NCBI RefSeq assembly: GCF_024666525.1
Contig: NZ_CP088294.1
Location: 1,116,001-1,180,000 of the forward strand
Origin: Pseudomonas sp. J452
GTDB taxonomy: Bacteria > Pseudomonadota > Gammaproteobacteria > Pseudomonadales > Pseudomonadaceae
Length of the DNA stretch: 64,000 nt
Direction: 5' to 3'
The position numbers and the translations under genes were made by a program. The notes under the pieces are model-generated. The model was not told where the DNA came from, made no database searches, and worked only from the letters and a program-made list of their open reading frames with translations. How positions within the stretch are numbered: the first letter of the stretch is position 1; each line of letters begins with the position of its first letter. Positions 26,281 through 37,023 of this stretch are shown piece by piece.

Positions 26281-26340
26281 TTCGTTTTGCGCCCGCTTGA
26301 CCAGAGCGACGGCGACGGCTGGTCGCCTACTCTGGCTTCT

Positions 26341-26395
26341 TATGGCCTGCCCTCCGTGGCAGCAACCCTGAGGGGCCGTCACCATGCGACGTTAT
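26341..26395 (+). repeat. Direct repeat R1
   Basis: TATGGCCTGCCCTCC followed by a degenerate middle and GCGACGTTA. The same unit recurs at 26552-26607. The pair brackets the palindrome at 26435. Confidence 0.75.
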
Positions 26396-26434
26396 TGATC
26401 CGGCCCATATTAAGGGTTTAACAGCGCGACTATT

Positions 26435-26496
26435 GTAGGAGCCAGCTTGCTGGCGATTCGTGGCGCGAAGAGCATCGCCAGCAAGCTGGCTCCTAC
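26435..26496. repeat. Long perfect REP palindrome, family 2
   Basis: Two 23-nt arms, one starting GTAGGAGCCAGCTTGCTGG and the other its exact reverse complement (26474-26496), flank a 16-nt spacer. This is the well-known type of repetitive extragenic palindrome seen in P. putida/fluorescens-like genomes. Only one copy is in the window. Confidence 0.9.
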
Positions 26497-26527
26497 ACCA
26501 ATCAATCTATTTACGGGCCGAATCTAT

Positions 26528-26551
26528 AAAAAATGACTCCCGGTCATTTTT
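26528..26551. repeat. Short A/T hairpin
   Basis: AAAAAATGAC-tccc-GGTCATTTTTT forms a near-perfect stem directly before repeat R2. It would act as a terminator in either direction. Confidence 0.6.
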
Positions 26552-26607
26552 TATGGCCTGCCCTCCATGGCGGCCACACCTGCGGGGTCGTCGCTGTGCG
26601 ACGTTTA
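26552..26607 (+). repeat. Direct repeat R2
   Basis: TATGGCCTGCCCTCC and GCGACGTTTA at its ends match repeat R1 (26341) with about 75-80% identity judged by eye. It ends where the terminator of the yheV-prlC unit begins. Confidence 0.75.
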
Positions 26608-26629
26608 AAATAGCTCCCTGCTATTTTTT
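26606..26629 (-). terminator. Terminator of prlC-yheV
   Basis: AAAATAGC-tccct-GCTATTTT overlaps the yheV stop codon. On the minus strand it ends in a T-run (TATTTTAAA). Confidence 0.65.
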
Positions 26630-26890
26630 CAGCTTGGGATTGGGGAAGAACTGCACGCCCTGCACCTTGGGGTCGGCCGGTTTCGGCGGCGCCAGGCTGA
26701 CCCGCGTGCCGAGTTCCTTGGGCACCGATTGGCCCTGTGCGTTGAGGGTGTCGGCGTAGCCGCAGGTCACGCACTCGCGATGCGGCACGCCGTCGACGTT
26801 CCACATCTTGATGGTGTCCTGGCCGCTGCACGCCGGGCACACGGCACCGGCGATAAAGCGTTTGGGGGTCACTTCGGGTTGCTCGCTCAT
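26621..26890 (-). CDS. yheV: YheV family zinc-ribbon protein
   Basis: An 89-residue protein with two CxxC knuckles, CPAC (18-21) and CVTC (40-43), forming a probable zinc ribbon, and a lysine-rich tail. It fits the YheV/DUF2387 family. Its start overlaps the prlC stop by 3 nt, the same pairing as prlC-yheV elsewhere. Function not established. Confidence 0.85.
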   Translation of the reverse strand: MSEQPEVTPKRFIAGAVCPACSGQDTIKMWNVDGVPHRECVTCGYADTLNAQGQSVPKELGTRVSLAPPKPADPKVQGVQFFPNPKLKK

Positions 26891-28932
26891 GCCGCCTCCG
26901 CACTCAGGCCGAGGTGGCGCAGCAGGGCGTCGATGCTCGGCTCGCGCCCACGGAAGTCGACGAACAGCACCATCGGCGCCTGCGAACCGCCACGGGCGAG
27001 GATCGCCTCACGGAACGCGCGGCCGGTGTCGGCGTTGAACACGCCGTCTTCCTCAAACTTGGAGAAGGCGTCGGCGCTCAGCACTTCGGCCCACTTGTAG
27101 CTGTAGTAACCGGCCGCGTAACCGCCGGCGAAGATATGCGCGAAGCTGTTGGGGAAGCGGTTGTAGGCCGGCGGACGCATCACCGAAACCTCGGCGCGGA
27201 TGCCTTCCAGCACGTCCAGCACGCTGCGGCCGTCACCATGAGTGGCGTGCAGTTCGAAGTCGAACAGGCTGAACTCGATCTGCCGCGCCATCATCAGCCC
27301 GGACTGGAAGTTCTTCGCGGCCAGCATCTTGTCCAGCAGGTCCTGCGGCAGCGCCTCGCCACTCTCGTAGTGAGCGGAGATCAGCGCCAGGCCTTCCGGC
27401 TCCCAGCACCAGTTCTCCATGAACTGGCTCGGCAGCTCGACCGCATCCCAGGCCACGCCGTTGATGCCGGAGGCGCCGGCATGTTCGACGCGGGTCAGCA
27501 GGTGGTGCAAGCCATGGCCGAATTCGTGGAACAGGGTGGTGACTTCGTCGTGGGTCAGCAGCGCCGGCTTGCCGCCGACCGCCGGGGTGAAGTTGCACAC
27601 CAGGTTAGCCACCGGGCTGATCAGTTCACCTTGCGCCGAACGACGCTTGTCGCGCGCGCCGTCCATCCACGCGCCGCCGCGCTTGTTGGCGCGGGCGTAA
27701 AGGTCGAAAAAGAAGCGCCCGACGTGCTGGCCGTTCTCGCTGATCTCGAACAGGCGCACGTCCGGGTGCCAGCTATCAAAACCACTAAGCTCCTTGATCT
27801 GGATGCCGTAGAGCTTCTCGACGATGGCGAACAGGCCGGTCAGCACCTTGTCGATGGGGAAGTAGGCGCGGAGGATTTCCTGGGAAATGCTGTAGCGCTG
27901 CTCGCGCAGCTTTTCGCTGTAGTAGCCGACGTCCCAGCTCTGCAGATCGTTGCAGCCTTGTTCGGCGGCGAAGGCTTTCAGCTCGCTCAAGTCTTGGGCG
28001 GCAAACGGCTTGCTGCGCACGGCCAGGTCGCGCAGGAAGCTCAGCACCTGTTCGGTGGACTCGGCCATCTTGCTGGCCAGGCTCAGCTCGCTGTAGCTGG
28101 CAAAGCCGAGCAGGCCGGCCAGTTCCTTGCGCAGGTCGAGGATCTCGGCCATCACCGGGCCGTTGTCATTCTGCCCGGCGTTCGGCCCCTGGTCGGAGGC
28201 GCGGGTGCAGTAGGCGGCGTAGACCTCTTCGCGCAGGGCGCGGTCGTCGGCGTAGGTCATCACCGCGAAGTAACTGGGGAACTCCAGGCTGATCAGCCAG
28301 CCGTCCAGCTCCTTGGCTTCGGCGGCTTGCTGCATCTGCGCCTTGGCCGAATCGGTGAGGCCGGCCAGAACTGCTTTGTCAGTGACGTGCTTGGTCCAGG
28401 CCTGGGTGGCGTCGAGCAGCTGGTTGGAGAATTTGCTGGTCAGCTCGGACAGCTTCATCTGGATCTCGCCGTAGCGCTTCTGCTCGGCTGGCGGCAGGTC
28501 GATACCGGACAGGCGGAAGTCGCGCAGGGCATGTTCGAGGATGGTTTTCTGCGCCACGTCGAAGCCTTCGGCCTCGGGGCTGCTGGCCAGCGCTTCATAG
28601 GCCTCGAACAGCGGCTTGTTCTGGCCTATCTCGGTCCAGTATTCCGACAGCTTGGGCAGGCAGGCCTCGTAGGCGCTGCGCAGTTCGGCGTTGTTGCACA
28701 CCGCGTTGAGGTGGCTGACCGGGCTCCAGGCCCGACCGAGGCGTGCGCCCAGCTCGTCGAGGGCCAGCACCAGGCCGTTCCAGCTCGGCTTGCCCGGTTG
28801 CGCCAGCAGCGCGGCCACGGCGGCGCGGCTGTCGTCGAGGATCTGGCTGACGGCCGGCTCGACATGCTCAGGCTTGATCAGGGAGTAGGGCGGCAGGTCG
28901 AAATCTTGCAGGAGGGGGTTGGCTGCGGTCAC
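26887..28932 (-). CDS. prlC: Oligopeptidase A (M3 metallopeptidase)
   Basis: A 681-residue cytoplasmic thimet-type peptidase. The zinc site HEFGH lies at 469-473, with the third ligand in the downstream VELPSQFMENW region. It degrades short peptides, including cleaved signal peptides. Translation starts at GTG (28932), preceded by AAAGGTG. Length is normal for PrlC. It is coupled to yheV. Confidence 0.95.
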   Translation of the reverse strand: MTAANPLLQDFDLPPYSLIKPEHVEPAVSQILDDSRAAVAALLAQPGKPSWNGLVLALDELGARLGRAWSPVSHLNAVCNNAELRSAYEACLPKLSEYWTEIGQNKPLFEAYEALASSPEAEGFDVAQKTILEHALRDFRLSGIDLPPAEQKRYGEIQMKLSELTSKFSNQLLDATQAWTKHVTDKAVLAGLTDSAKAQMQQAAEAKELDGWLISLEFPSYFAVMTYADDRALREEVYAAYCTRASDQGPNAGQNDNGPVMAEILDLRKELAGLLGFASYSELSLASKMAESTEQVLSFLRDLAVRSKPFAAQDLSELKAFAAEQGCNDLQSWDVGYYSEKLREQRYSISQEILRAYFPIDKVLTGLFAIVEKLYGIQIKELSGFDSWHPDVRLFEISENGQHVGRFFFDLYARANKRGGAWMDGARDKRRSAQGELISPVANLVCNFTPAVGGKPALLTHDEVTTLFHEFGHGLHHLLTRVEHAGASGINGVAWDAVELPSQFMENWCWEPEGLALISAHYESGEALPQDLLDKMLAAKNFQSGLMMARQIEFSLFDFELHATHGDGRSVLDVLEGIRAEVSVMRPPAYNRFPNSFAHIFAGGYAAGYYSYKWAEVLSADAFSKFEEDGVFNADTGRAFREAILARGGSQAPMVLFVDFRGREPSIDALLRHLGLSAEAA

Positions 28933-29058
28933 GGCTAGGCACCTTTGATGCGCGAATACATGTACAGGTTATGGGGTCGCGGGCGACGTTTCACAACCGG
29001 AATGCCCCGCATGTTAATTACAATCGGGGCAAACCGCAGCCTGGAGCCTGGTCAAAGG

Positions 29059-29168
29059 CTCGCGAGCTAGAGCCAGACAAGGCAAAAATGGCCGAGGGAG
29101 CGGAGTTTACGAGCTGTAAATGAGCATCCCGAGGCCATTTTTAACGCGGGATGGCCGACGCGCAGCAG
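29059..29168 (-). repeat. Dispersed intergenic element, copy B (inverted)
   Basis: Read on the minus strand it begins CTGCTGCGCGTCGGCC and ends GGCTCTAGCTCGCGAG, the same ordered blocks as 11704-11895 on the plus strand. Its core is a large hairpin: AAAAATGGCC (29094) pairs with GGCCATTTTT (to 29142), with a nested TTTAC-AGCTC-GTAAA. No gene is present. Confidence 0.82.
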
Positions 29169-29198
29169 ACTTTGAGCAGGTTCCAAGAGGTTTCTATC

Positions 29199-29747
29199 GT
29201 GGCGATTCGTACTTACCAAGGCACCACACCCGGCCTGGGCGCACGGGTGTTCGTCGACCGTTCGGCAGTGGTCATCGGTGACGTACAGCTGGGCGAAGAC
29301 AGCTCGGTATGGCCCTTCGCCCTGATCCGTGGCGACATGCACCGCATCCGCATAGGCGCGCGCACCAGCGTGCAGGACGGCAGCGTGCTGCACATCACCC
29401 ATGCCGGGCCGTTCAACCCGGAGGGTTACCCGCTGATCATCGGCTTCGACGTGACCATCGGCCACAAGGTCACCCTGCACGGTTGCACCCTGGGCAACCG
29501 CATCCTGGTCGGCATGGGCAGCATCGTCATGGACGGCGCCGTGGTGCAGGACGAGGTAATCATCGGCGCCGGTTCGCTGGTGCCGCCGGGCAAGGTGCTG
29601 CAGAGCGGCTACCTCTATGTCGGCAGCCCGGTGAAGCAGGCCCGCGCCCTGACCGACAAGGAGCGCGCCTTTTTCAGCTACAGCGCGGCCAACTACGTGA
29701 AGCTCAAGGATTTACACCTGGCCGAGGGTTACGACCAGGCCGAGTGA
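29199..29747 (+). CDS. Gamma-carbonic anhydrase family protein
   Basis: A 182-residue left-handed beta-helix protein built of hexapeptide repeats (VVIGDVQLGEDSSVW, NRILVGMGSIVMDGAVV). Metal-ligand histidines fit in VLHITHAG and TIGHKVTLHGC. It belongs to the YrdA/CaiE-like gamma-CA family; real carbonic anhydrase activity is not proven for all members. The GTG at 29199 with AGAGG upstream gives the common N-terminus (V/M)AIRTYQG. It is divergent from prlC, with the dispersed element between them. Confidence 0.9.
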   Translation: MAIRTYQGTTPGLGARVFVDRSAVVIGDVQLGEDSSVWPFALIRGDMHRIRIGARTSVQDGSVLHITHAGPFNPEGYPLIIGFDVTIGHKVTLHGCTLGNRILVGMGSIVMDGAVVQDEVIIGAGSLVPPGKVLQSGYLYVGSPVKQARALTDKERAFFSYSAANYVKLKDLHLAEGYDQAE

Positions 29748-29842
29748 CCCGCATCACGCCGCCGACCGGGCTGGTTATGGCCAGCCAACACTGCCGGCTA
29801 TGCTGGCGCCGCGCCGTCTACCGAGAAATAAGGATCTTCCCC

Positions 29843-30808
29843 ATGCACGCCAATCCCTTCGACCTACCCGTCAGCCAACCTCCCGCGGCCGCGTTGACGG
29901 CTCGGGCGTTTGCCCTGCCCTATGCCTTCATGGGCCTGGCGTTGCTGATCGGTCTGAGCGGTCTTGTGATCAATTTGCTCAGCGTGTGGCTGCCGCAGGA
30001 TGAGGAGCTGTTCGCCAGCTACCTGGAGTACCTGCCGCAAATCCTCGCCTCGTTTGTCGAAGGCACGCTGCTCAGCGCCGTCGCCGTCCTGCTGCTGAGC
30101 CGCAGCTATCTGGAGCGCCACACCATTGTCGACTTCGCGCGGCCCCGGCAGCTGCTGGCGCTGTTTTTCGGCATGGCGCTGGTGCTGTCACTGGTGCTGG
30201 GCTTTGGCGCTGGGCAGTTGCTGTCGCACCTGCTGCCCTGGGCCTACGAATGGTTCGAGTCACCGACTCTGGCGCAGCTCTTGATCAGCGAGCCGATCAA
30301 CCTGCTGCTGTTCGTCCTCGATACCCTGCTGCCGCTGTGGCTGAGCCTGCATCTGCTGCGCCGTCACGCCGTGCCGGGTGCTGCGCGCCCGGTCCCGCGC
30401 TGGGAAGCGGCCCTGGCCTTCGCCCTGTGCTTTGCGGTGGCCTACCTGAAGCTGCTGAGCCTGCTGCCGGAGCAGCTGTTCTACTACGACAGTGCGTGGA
30501 TCTACAGCCTGTTGCTGTTGGCTGGCGTGCTGCAATCCGCCCTGGTCTTCGCCGCCGCCTGGAGTGGTTTGCCGCTGCTGCTGCGCCAGTGCAACCCGGG
30601 CCGGCTGATCCTCGCCAGTCTGCTGTGTGCGCTGCTCTGGTTACTGGCCTTCGTGCTGGTTGCCGTGGCCATCGCGCTGTATACCCTGAGCGGCAACGAG
30701 CTGGTCAGCGAAGCACTGCTGGCGCTGCCCGGCCTGGGCCTGCTGGCCCTGCTCTGGCCGCTGACGCGCCTGAGCCTGCGCTGGGTGTATCGAGCGCAAG
30801 CCGCCTGA
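29843..30808 (+). CDS. Uncharacterised multi-pass membrane protein
   Basis: A 321-residue protein with about eight hydrophobic segments (roughly 28-52, 70-90, 105-125, 150-170, 190-212, 220-245, 260-282 and 295-310). The ATG at 29843 is preceded by AAGGA at good spacing. I recognise no family motif. It follows the gamma-CA gene by 95 bp on the same strand and is convergent with the aminopeptidase-like gene. Function unknown. Confidence 0.7.
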   Translation: MHANPFDLPVSQPPAAALTARAFALPYAFMGLALLIGLSGLVINLLSVWLPQDEELFASYLEYLPQILASFVEGTLLSAVAVLLLSRSYLERHTIVDFARPRQLLALFFGMALVLSLVLGFGAGQLLSHLLPWAYEWFESPTLAQLLISEPINLLLFVLDTLLPLWLSLHLLRRHAVPGAARPVPRWEAALAFALCFAVAYLKLLSLLPEQLFYYDSAWIYSLLLLAGVLQSALVFAAAWSGLPLLLRQCNPGRLILASLLCALLWLLAFVLVAVAIALYTLSGNELVSEALLALPGLGLLALLWPLTRLSLRWVYRAQAA

Positions 30809-30823
30809 TGGGCTAGCCAGGCG

Positions 30824-31900
30824 CTAGTCGCCCGCCGTCAACCGGTTCAACTGCGCGCGGCGCTGCTTGGCCGGCAGCTCGCCGAGTGCCGCGGCGTGCG
30901 CGTAGAAGTTGGCCCAGTCGCTCCCGGCCTGAGCAAACAGGGCAGCGAAAGCCGGCACCCAGCGGTCGTAGAGGCCGAAGGGCAGCAGCTTGGCATTGTT
31001 CAGCGGCGCATTGATCCAGGCATCAAAACGCCTGTCGCCGTGCCACTGGCTGTCGCGTAGCTGGCGGTATTCACTGCGCAGGCGGGCGAACTCGGCGGTC
31101 TTGCCCTGGCGCTTTTCCGCATCGCTGCGCGGGCTGGCGTACAGCTGTTCGAGGCGCGCGCGGCTGGCCAGGATCAGCGCGATGAACTGCTGCTTCTGCC
31201 GTTCGCCGGCGCCGTCCTGCGCCGGCAGACCTCGGCTGGCGCGCCACTGGCGCAGGCCTTGCTGCTCGACAAAGCTGGCGAAGGACTCATTGAACGCGGT
31301 GTCGTCCTGCACATACAGCTGCTGGTGGGCGAGCTCGTGAAAGATCACCGCGGCCAGGCGCTCGTCGTCCCAGCGCAGCATGCTGTTGAGGATCGGATCA
31401 TCGAACCAGCCGAGGGTGGAGTAGGCCTCGATCCCGGCAACATAGGTATCCAGGCCCTCCTGGCGCAGCAGGGCGGCGGCACCCCGGGCGCGACCCTGCT
31501 GGTAGAAACCGCGGTAAGCCACGCAACCGGCGATGGGGAAGCAGTGAGTCAGCGGCGCCAGGGACAACTCGGCGGTGGCGAACACATTCCACACCACATA
31601 GGGCCGCTGCAGGTCGGCATACAGGCGGTAGCTGCGGTTGTCCGGCAGGCCCAGCTGGGCACTGGCGAAACTGCGCGCCTGCTGGGCCAGGGCCAAGCGC
31701 TGTTGCAACTGCGGGTCGCGCGCCGGGTCGGCGATGATCGCGCTGACCGGCTCGCGCGCCTGCAGCAGTTGCCACTGGCCGCCCGCCAGCTGGGCGTAAT
31801 ACTCCAGGCTGCTGCAACCGCTTAGCAGCAAGCCGAGCAGCAGGGGAACCCCGCGGCGGCGGGCGAGGTCGAGTATGACAAGCGATGAAGTCGGCAACAT
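30824..31900 (-). CDS. Putative aminopeptidase lipoprotein (Aminopep/DUF2265)
   Basis: A 358-residue protein with a lipoprotein signal (lipobox LLSGC near residue 28) and a zinc-metallopeptidase motif HELAHQ in VIFHELAHQQLYVQDD, followed by NESFASFVEQQG. This combination fits the predicted aminopeptidase family PF10023. Its substrate is not known. It would be an outer-membrane or periplasmic lipoprotein. The ATG at 31900 is the best start, although no strong ribosome site precedes it. It is divergent from the two lipoprotein genes that follow. Confidence 0.85.
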   Translation of the reverse strand: MLPTSSLVILDLARRRGVPLLLGLLLSGCSSLEYYAQLAGGQWQLLQAREPVSAIIADPARDPQLQQRLALAQQARSFASAQLGLPDNRSYRLYADLQRPYVVWNVFATAELSLAPLTHCFPIAGCVAYRGFYQQGRARGAAALLRQEGLDTYVAGIEAYSTLGWFDDPILNSMLRWDDERLAAVIFHELAHQQLYVQDDTAFNESFASFVEQQGLRQWRASRGLPAQDGAGERQKQQFIALILASRARLEQLYASPRSDAEKRQGKTAEFARLRSEYRQLRDSQWHGDRRFDAWINAPLNNAKLLPFGLYDRWVPAFAALFAQAGSDWANFYAHAAALGELPAKQRRAQLNRLTAGD

Positions 31901-31954
31901 GCCCACGAGCCTATTGCATTGCCCCTGCCAGACGCCAGCCACGAGGAATGTCAC

Positions 31955-32371
31955 ATGTATCGCCTGATGCTCTGCAGCCTGCCCTTGCTTCTCGCCGGCT
32001 GTGCCCTCTGGCTGCCCCGCCACGACCCCGGACAGGCCTGGATCGAGCTGCACGCTGGCGAAGAGCAGCAACTGCAAGCGCTGCAGGTGGACGGCAAGGA
32101 TCAGGGGGACACGCGCTATTTCCAGGTCAGTCCGGGTCGCCATGAGCTGCAGGTGCGCCTGCAGTTCCAGGTCGCGCCGGGCAATATCGGCCCGGCCAGC
32201 CAGGGCCATCCACGAACCTGCCTGCTCAGCCTGGACTACGCCGAGTTCGCCGCCGGCCAGCGCTATAGCCTGAAAGCTGGCAGCCACGGTTTCCGCCCCT
32301 GGGTCAGGCTCTACGATGAGCGCGCTGAGCCGTTGGCACGGGCCCGCGAAGGCCGCTGCGGCGAGGTTTGA
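31955..32371 (+). CDS. Small lipoprotein, tandem paralogue 1
   Basis: A 138-residue protein with a lipobox (LLAGC, about residues 11-15) and a short beta-rich domain. It shares ordered motifs with the next gene: Q-A-W-x-x-L near residue 30, YFQVSPG-x-H-x-L, and Y-x-x-FAAGQ-x-Y. The ATG has GAGGA upstream. Related small lipoproteins occur beside the aminopeptidase gene in other Pseudomonas. Function unknown. Confidence 0.8.
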   Translation: MYRLMLCSLPLLLAGCALWLPRHDPGQAWIELHAGEEQQLQALQVDGKDQGDTRYFQVSPGRHELQVRLQFQVAPGNIGPASQGHPRTCLLSLDYAEFAAGQRYSLKAGSHGFRPWVRLYDERAEPLARAREGRCGEV

Positions 32372-32412
32372 TCGGCGCTATGCTGCACATCTGCCGCCCG
32401 GACTTCTCGACC

Positions 32413-32835
32413 ATGCGCCCACTCTTTTTTCTCATTCTGCTCACCCTCGGTGCCTGTGCCAGCCCGCTGCCCACGCCCGACCCGCAACAAGCCTGGGTCA
32501 GCCTGTATGCCCGCGCCGGCTACACCCTGATGGCGCACAAGCTGGACGATAGACAGACCCGCGACGGCCGCTACTTCCAGGTCAGCCCCGGCGCCCATGC
32601 GCTGGATGTGCGCTTCCAGTTCGAAATGGCGGGTGGGAGTGGGGGTGGCGACAAGTACGCCAGTGAGCCGACGCAAATCACCTGCCAGCTGCGCCTGCAG
32701 TACGACGGTTTCGCCGCCGGCCAGCAGTACCGTATCGAAGCCCGGCCCATGTCCTACAAGGCCAGGGCCTGGCTGTACGACAGCCAGCGCCGGGTGCTGG
32801 CGCGCAGCAAGGTATTGCGCTGCAGCACCTTCTGA
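32413..32835 (+). CDS. Small lipoprotein, tandem paralogue 2
   Basis: A 140-residue lipoprotein (lipobox LGAC, about residue 15) clearly paralogous to the gene 42 bp upstream. It shares GRYFQVSPGAHALDVRFQF and YDGFAAGQQYRIEA. A glycine-rich insert GGSGGG is unique to this copy. The ATG at 32413 begins a good lipoprotein signal; an in-frame ATG at 32383 is less likely. Function unknown. Confidence 0.8.
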   Translation: MRPLFFLILLTLGACASPLPTPDPQQAWVSLYARAGYTLMAHKLDDRQTRDGRYFQVSPGAHALDVRFQFEMAGGSGGGDKYASEPTQITCQLRLQYDGFAAGQQYRIEARPMSYKARAWLYDSQRRVLARSKVLRCSTF

Positions 32836-32849
32836 ACGGCGCTGTTGCG

Positions 32850-32906
32850 TAACCCGGATGCAATCCGGGATCGGAGCCGCCTGCTTCCCGGATTGCATCC
32901 GGGCGA
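32850..32906. repeat. REP-like palindrome, family 1 (copy c)
   Basis: CCCGGATGCAATCCGGG (32853-32869) and its exact reverse complement (32887-32903) surround a GC-rich spacer. It nearly matches the copy at 14773 and again lies between convergent genes. Confidence 0.85.
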
Positions 32907-32935
32907 CGCAATCCGGTTACGCGTGAACGCCGGCC

Positions 32936-33934
32936 TTAGCGCAACCCGGCAACAATCTCGAAGCTGCGCAGGCGATGTTCGTGCTGGTACAGGTCGCCGG
33001 TGAAGATCAGCTCATCGGCACCGGTCTGCTCCAGCAGGATCTGCAGACGCGCGCGTACCTTCTGCGGCCCGCCGATCACCGCCAGGCCGAGGAAATCACC
33101 CACCGCCTGCTGCTCATGCGGCTGCCAGCGCCCGGCCATGCTCTCCACCGGCGGACGCAGCACCAGACTCTGCCCACGCATCAGCGCCAGCACGCGCTGG
33201 AAGGCGGTGGTGGCGAGGAACTCGGCCTCTTCGTCAGTCGGCGCGGCAATCAGCGGTACGCCGACCATCGCATAGGGTTTGTCGAGTACGGCCGAGGGCT
33301 GGAAGTTGTCGCGGTAGATGCGCAGCGCCTGATGCAGGTAGCGCGGCGCGAAGTGCGCGGCGAAGGCATAGGGCAGGCCTTTCTGCGCCGCCAGCTGGGC
33401 GCTGAACAGGCTGGAACCGAGCAGCCAGAGCGGCACGTTGCTGTCCATGCCAGGCATGGCGATCACCTGCTGCCCCGGCTGGCGCGGGCCGAGCAGGGCC
33501 TGCAGTTCCTCGACATCCTGGGGGAAGTCATCGGCGCTACCCTGGCGGTCGCGGCGCAGGGCGCGGGCAGTCTGCTGGTCAGCCCCCGGCGCGCGGCCGA
33601 GGCCCAGTTCGATGCGCCCCGGATACAGCGCGGCGAGGGTGCCGAACTGCTCGGCCACCACCAGCGGCGCATGGTTGGGCAGCATGATGCCGCCGGAACC
33701 CAGACGCAGGGTGGTGGTGCCGGCGGCCAGGTAACCGAGCAGCACGGCGGTGGCCGAGCTGGTGATGCCCTCCATGTTGTGGTGCTCGGCCACCCAGTAG
33801 CGCGAGAAGCCCAGGCGCTCGGCGTGCTGGGCCAGGGCCAGGGAACGTTGCAGGGCCGGCGCCGGGCCAGTTTCATCGTCGCGCATCGGCGCCAGGTCGA
33901 GGATGGAAATCGGGGTGGTGGACAGCCTGCTCAT
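32936..33934 (-). CDS. LLM-class flavin-dependent oxidoreductase
   Basis: A 332-residue luciferase-like monooxygenase (MsnO8/LuxA-like subfamily) with [35 protein letters not shown] and [12 protein letters not shown]. These proteins use reduced flavin to oxidise organic substrates; the substrate here is unknown. The ATG at 33934 is preceded by GGAGG. The longer open frame upstream is not protein-like. Confidence 0.88.
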   Translation of the reverse strand: MSRLSTTPISILDLAPMRDDETGPAPALQRSLALAQHAERLGFSRYWVAEHHNMEGITSSATAVLLGYLAAGTTTLRLGSGGIMLPNHAPLVVAEQFGTLAALYPGRIELGLGRAPGADQQTARALRRDRQGSADDFPQDVEELQALLGPRQPGQQVIAMPGMDSNVPLWLLGSSLFSAQLAAQKGLPYAFAAHFAPRYLHQALRIYRDNFQPSAVLDKPYAMVGVPLIAAPTDEEAEFLATTAFQRVLALMRGQSLVLRPPVESMAGRWQPHEQQAVGDFLGLAVIGGPQKVRARLQILLEQTGADELIFTGDLYQHEHRLRSFEIVAGLR

Positions 33935-33991
33935 ACAGCCTCCTGAGGTCATACAAGCTTTATGGGGGCGGCGCGGCGAAAGGCAAGAACG

Positions 33992-34024
33992 AAAAGGCCG
34001 GAGCCCCTTGCGGGAACTCCGGCC
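33992..34024 (-). terminator. Terminator of the DUF1161 gene
   Basis: AGGCCGGAG / CTCCGGCCT forms a strong stem with loop CCCCTTGCGGGAA; on the minus strand it is followed by TTTTCGTTCTT. It separates the DUF1161 gene from the LLM gene. Confidence 0.85.
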
Positions 34025-34044
34025 TGTGCAGTTTGGTGCTGCGA

Positions 34045-34269
34045 TCAGCCGCGCTGGTAGACGATTTCCTTGGCGCCCGCTTCGCAGGTGCCGACCACGC
34101 TCTTGTCGCCGGCGCTGCCCTTGTCCACCACCTCCAGGCTGTAGGCGGCGACGCCCTTGGCCTTGAGCTTGGCGTCGATCTCCGCCTTGAGCTCCTCGCA
34201 CGGCTTGGCCGCCGCCAGGGCCGAGCCGGCCAGGGAAAACAGGGCCAGGCCCAGGATCAGTTGTTTCAT
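34045..34269 (-). CDS. DUF1161 family exported protein
   Basis: A 74-residue protein with a signal peptide (about 1-19, ending ALA) and a mature domain with two cysteines ([11 protein letters not shown] and [14 protein letters not shown]) that likely form a disulfide. It fits DUF1161. A GGAG site precedes the ATG. In Pseudomonas it lies beside dodecin and trpI as here. Function unknown. Confidence 0.85.
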   Translation of the reverse strand: MKQLILGLALFSLAGSALAAAKPCEELKAEIDAKLKAKGVAAYSLEVVDKGSAGDKSVVGTCEAGAKEIVYQRG

Positions 34270-34553
34270 GATTAACACTCCTTCGTTAGGCAAACGGCTC
34301 AAGCGAGCCATGGCGGGGCAATCCACCCCAGACGGAAAGGGCGCGCGCTGTTGTTCAAACCCCGACGCCGCGCTGCCAGACCTCAGGCAGCCTAGTGCAT
34401 GGAGCGGGGAATTTCTGCCAACGCCTTGGAGCTTGTTGACGATCTTCTTTGCCGACCGCTACACAGCGTTGCAGGGCAGGCACGTACAGCCCCCGCTCCC
34501 GTTCACGGGAGTGGGCTGGGGAGAGAGGCGTGGCCGAGGCCCGCAACAGGTTC
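34270..34553. other. Intergenic region with partial BIME-like repeat
   Basis: No gene seen. At 34495-34528 it holds a palindromic block GCTCCCGTTCACGGGAG followed by TGGGCTGGGGAGAGAGG. The same type of block occurs at 54962-55055. Confidence 0.6.
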
Positions 34554-34769
34554 CTAGCTATTGCCGATGCGGAAACCGACTTTGAGCTCGACCTGGTAAT
34601 GCGCCACCTTGCCATCGACGATATGGCCACGGGTATCGATGACCTCGAACCAGTCCATGTTGCGCACGGACTTGGCACACTCGGCCAGGGCATTGCTGAT
34701 GGCATCCTCGATGCTCAGCTTGGAGGTGCCGACAACTTCGATCTTCTTGTAGGTGCGGTGATCGGACAT
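34554..34769 (-). CDS. Dodecin
   Basis: A 71-residue protein matching the dodecin family: TYKKIEVVGTSKLSIEDAI, ALAECAKSVRNMDWFEV and VAHYQVELKVGFRI. Dodecins form hollow dodecamers that store flavin or CoA and buffer free FMN. The key Trp in MDWFEV that stacks on flavin is present. It lies between DUF1161 and trpI, the usual Pseudomonas order. Confidence 0.93.
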   Translation of the reverse strand: MSDHRTYKKIEVVGTSKLSIEDAISNALAECAKSVRNMDWFEVIDTRGHIVDGKVAHYQVELKVGFRIGNS

Positions 34770-34817
34770 GCTGCTTCTCCTCAGGCGGGACTGTTCCTGT
34801 CTGAGGCTAGTCGAGAA

Positions 34818-37022
<2,205 letters not shown>

Positions 37023-37023
<1 letters not shown>

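Noticed and set aside
26914..28938. 674-codon plus-strand open frame opposite prlC
   Set aside because: Antisense shadow of a well-defined M3 peptidase gene, with a Gln/Val/Gly-rich composition typical of reverse-frame translation.
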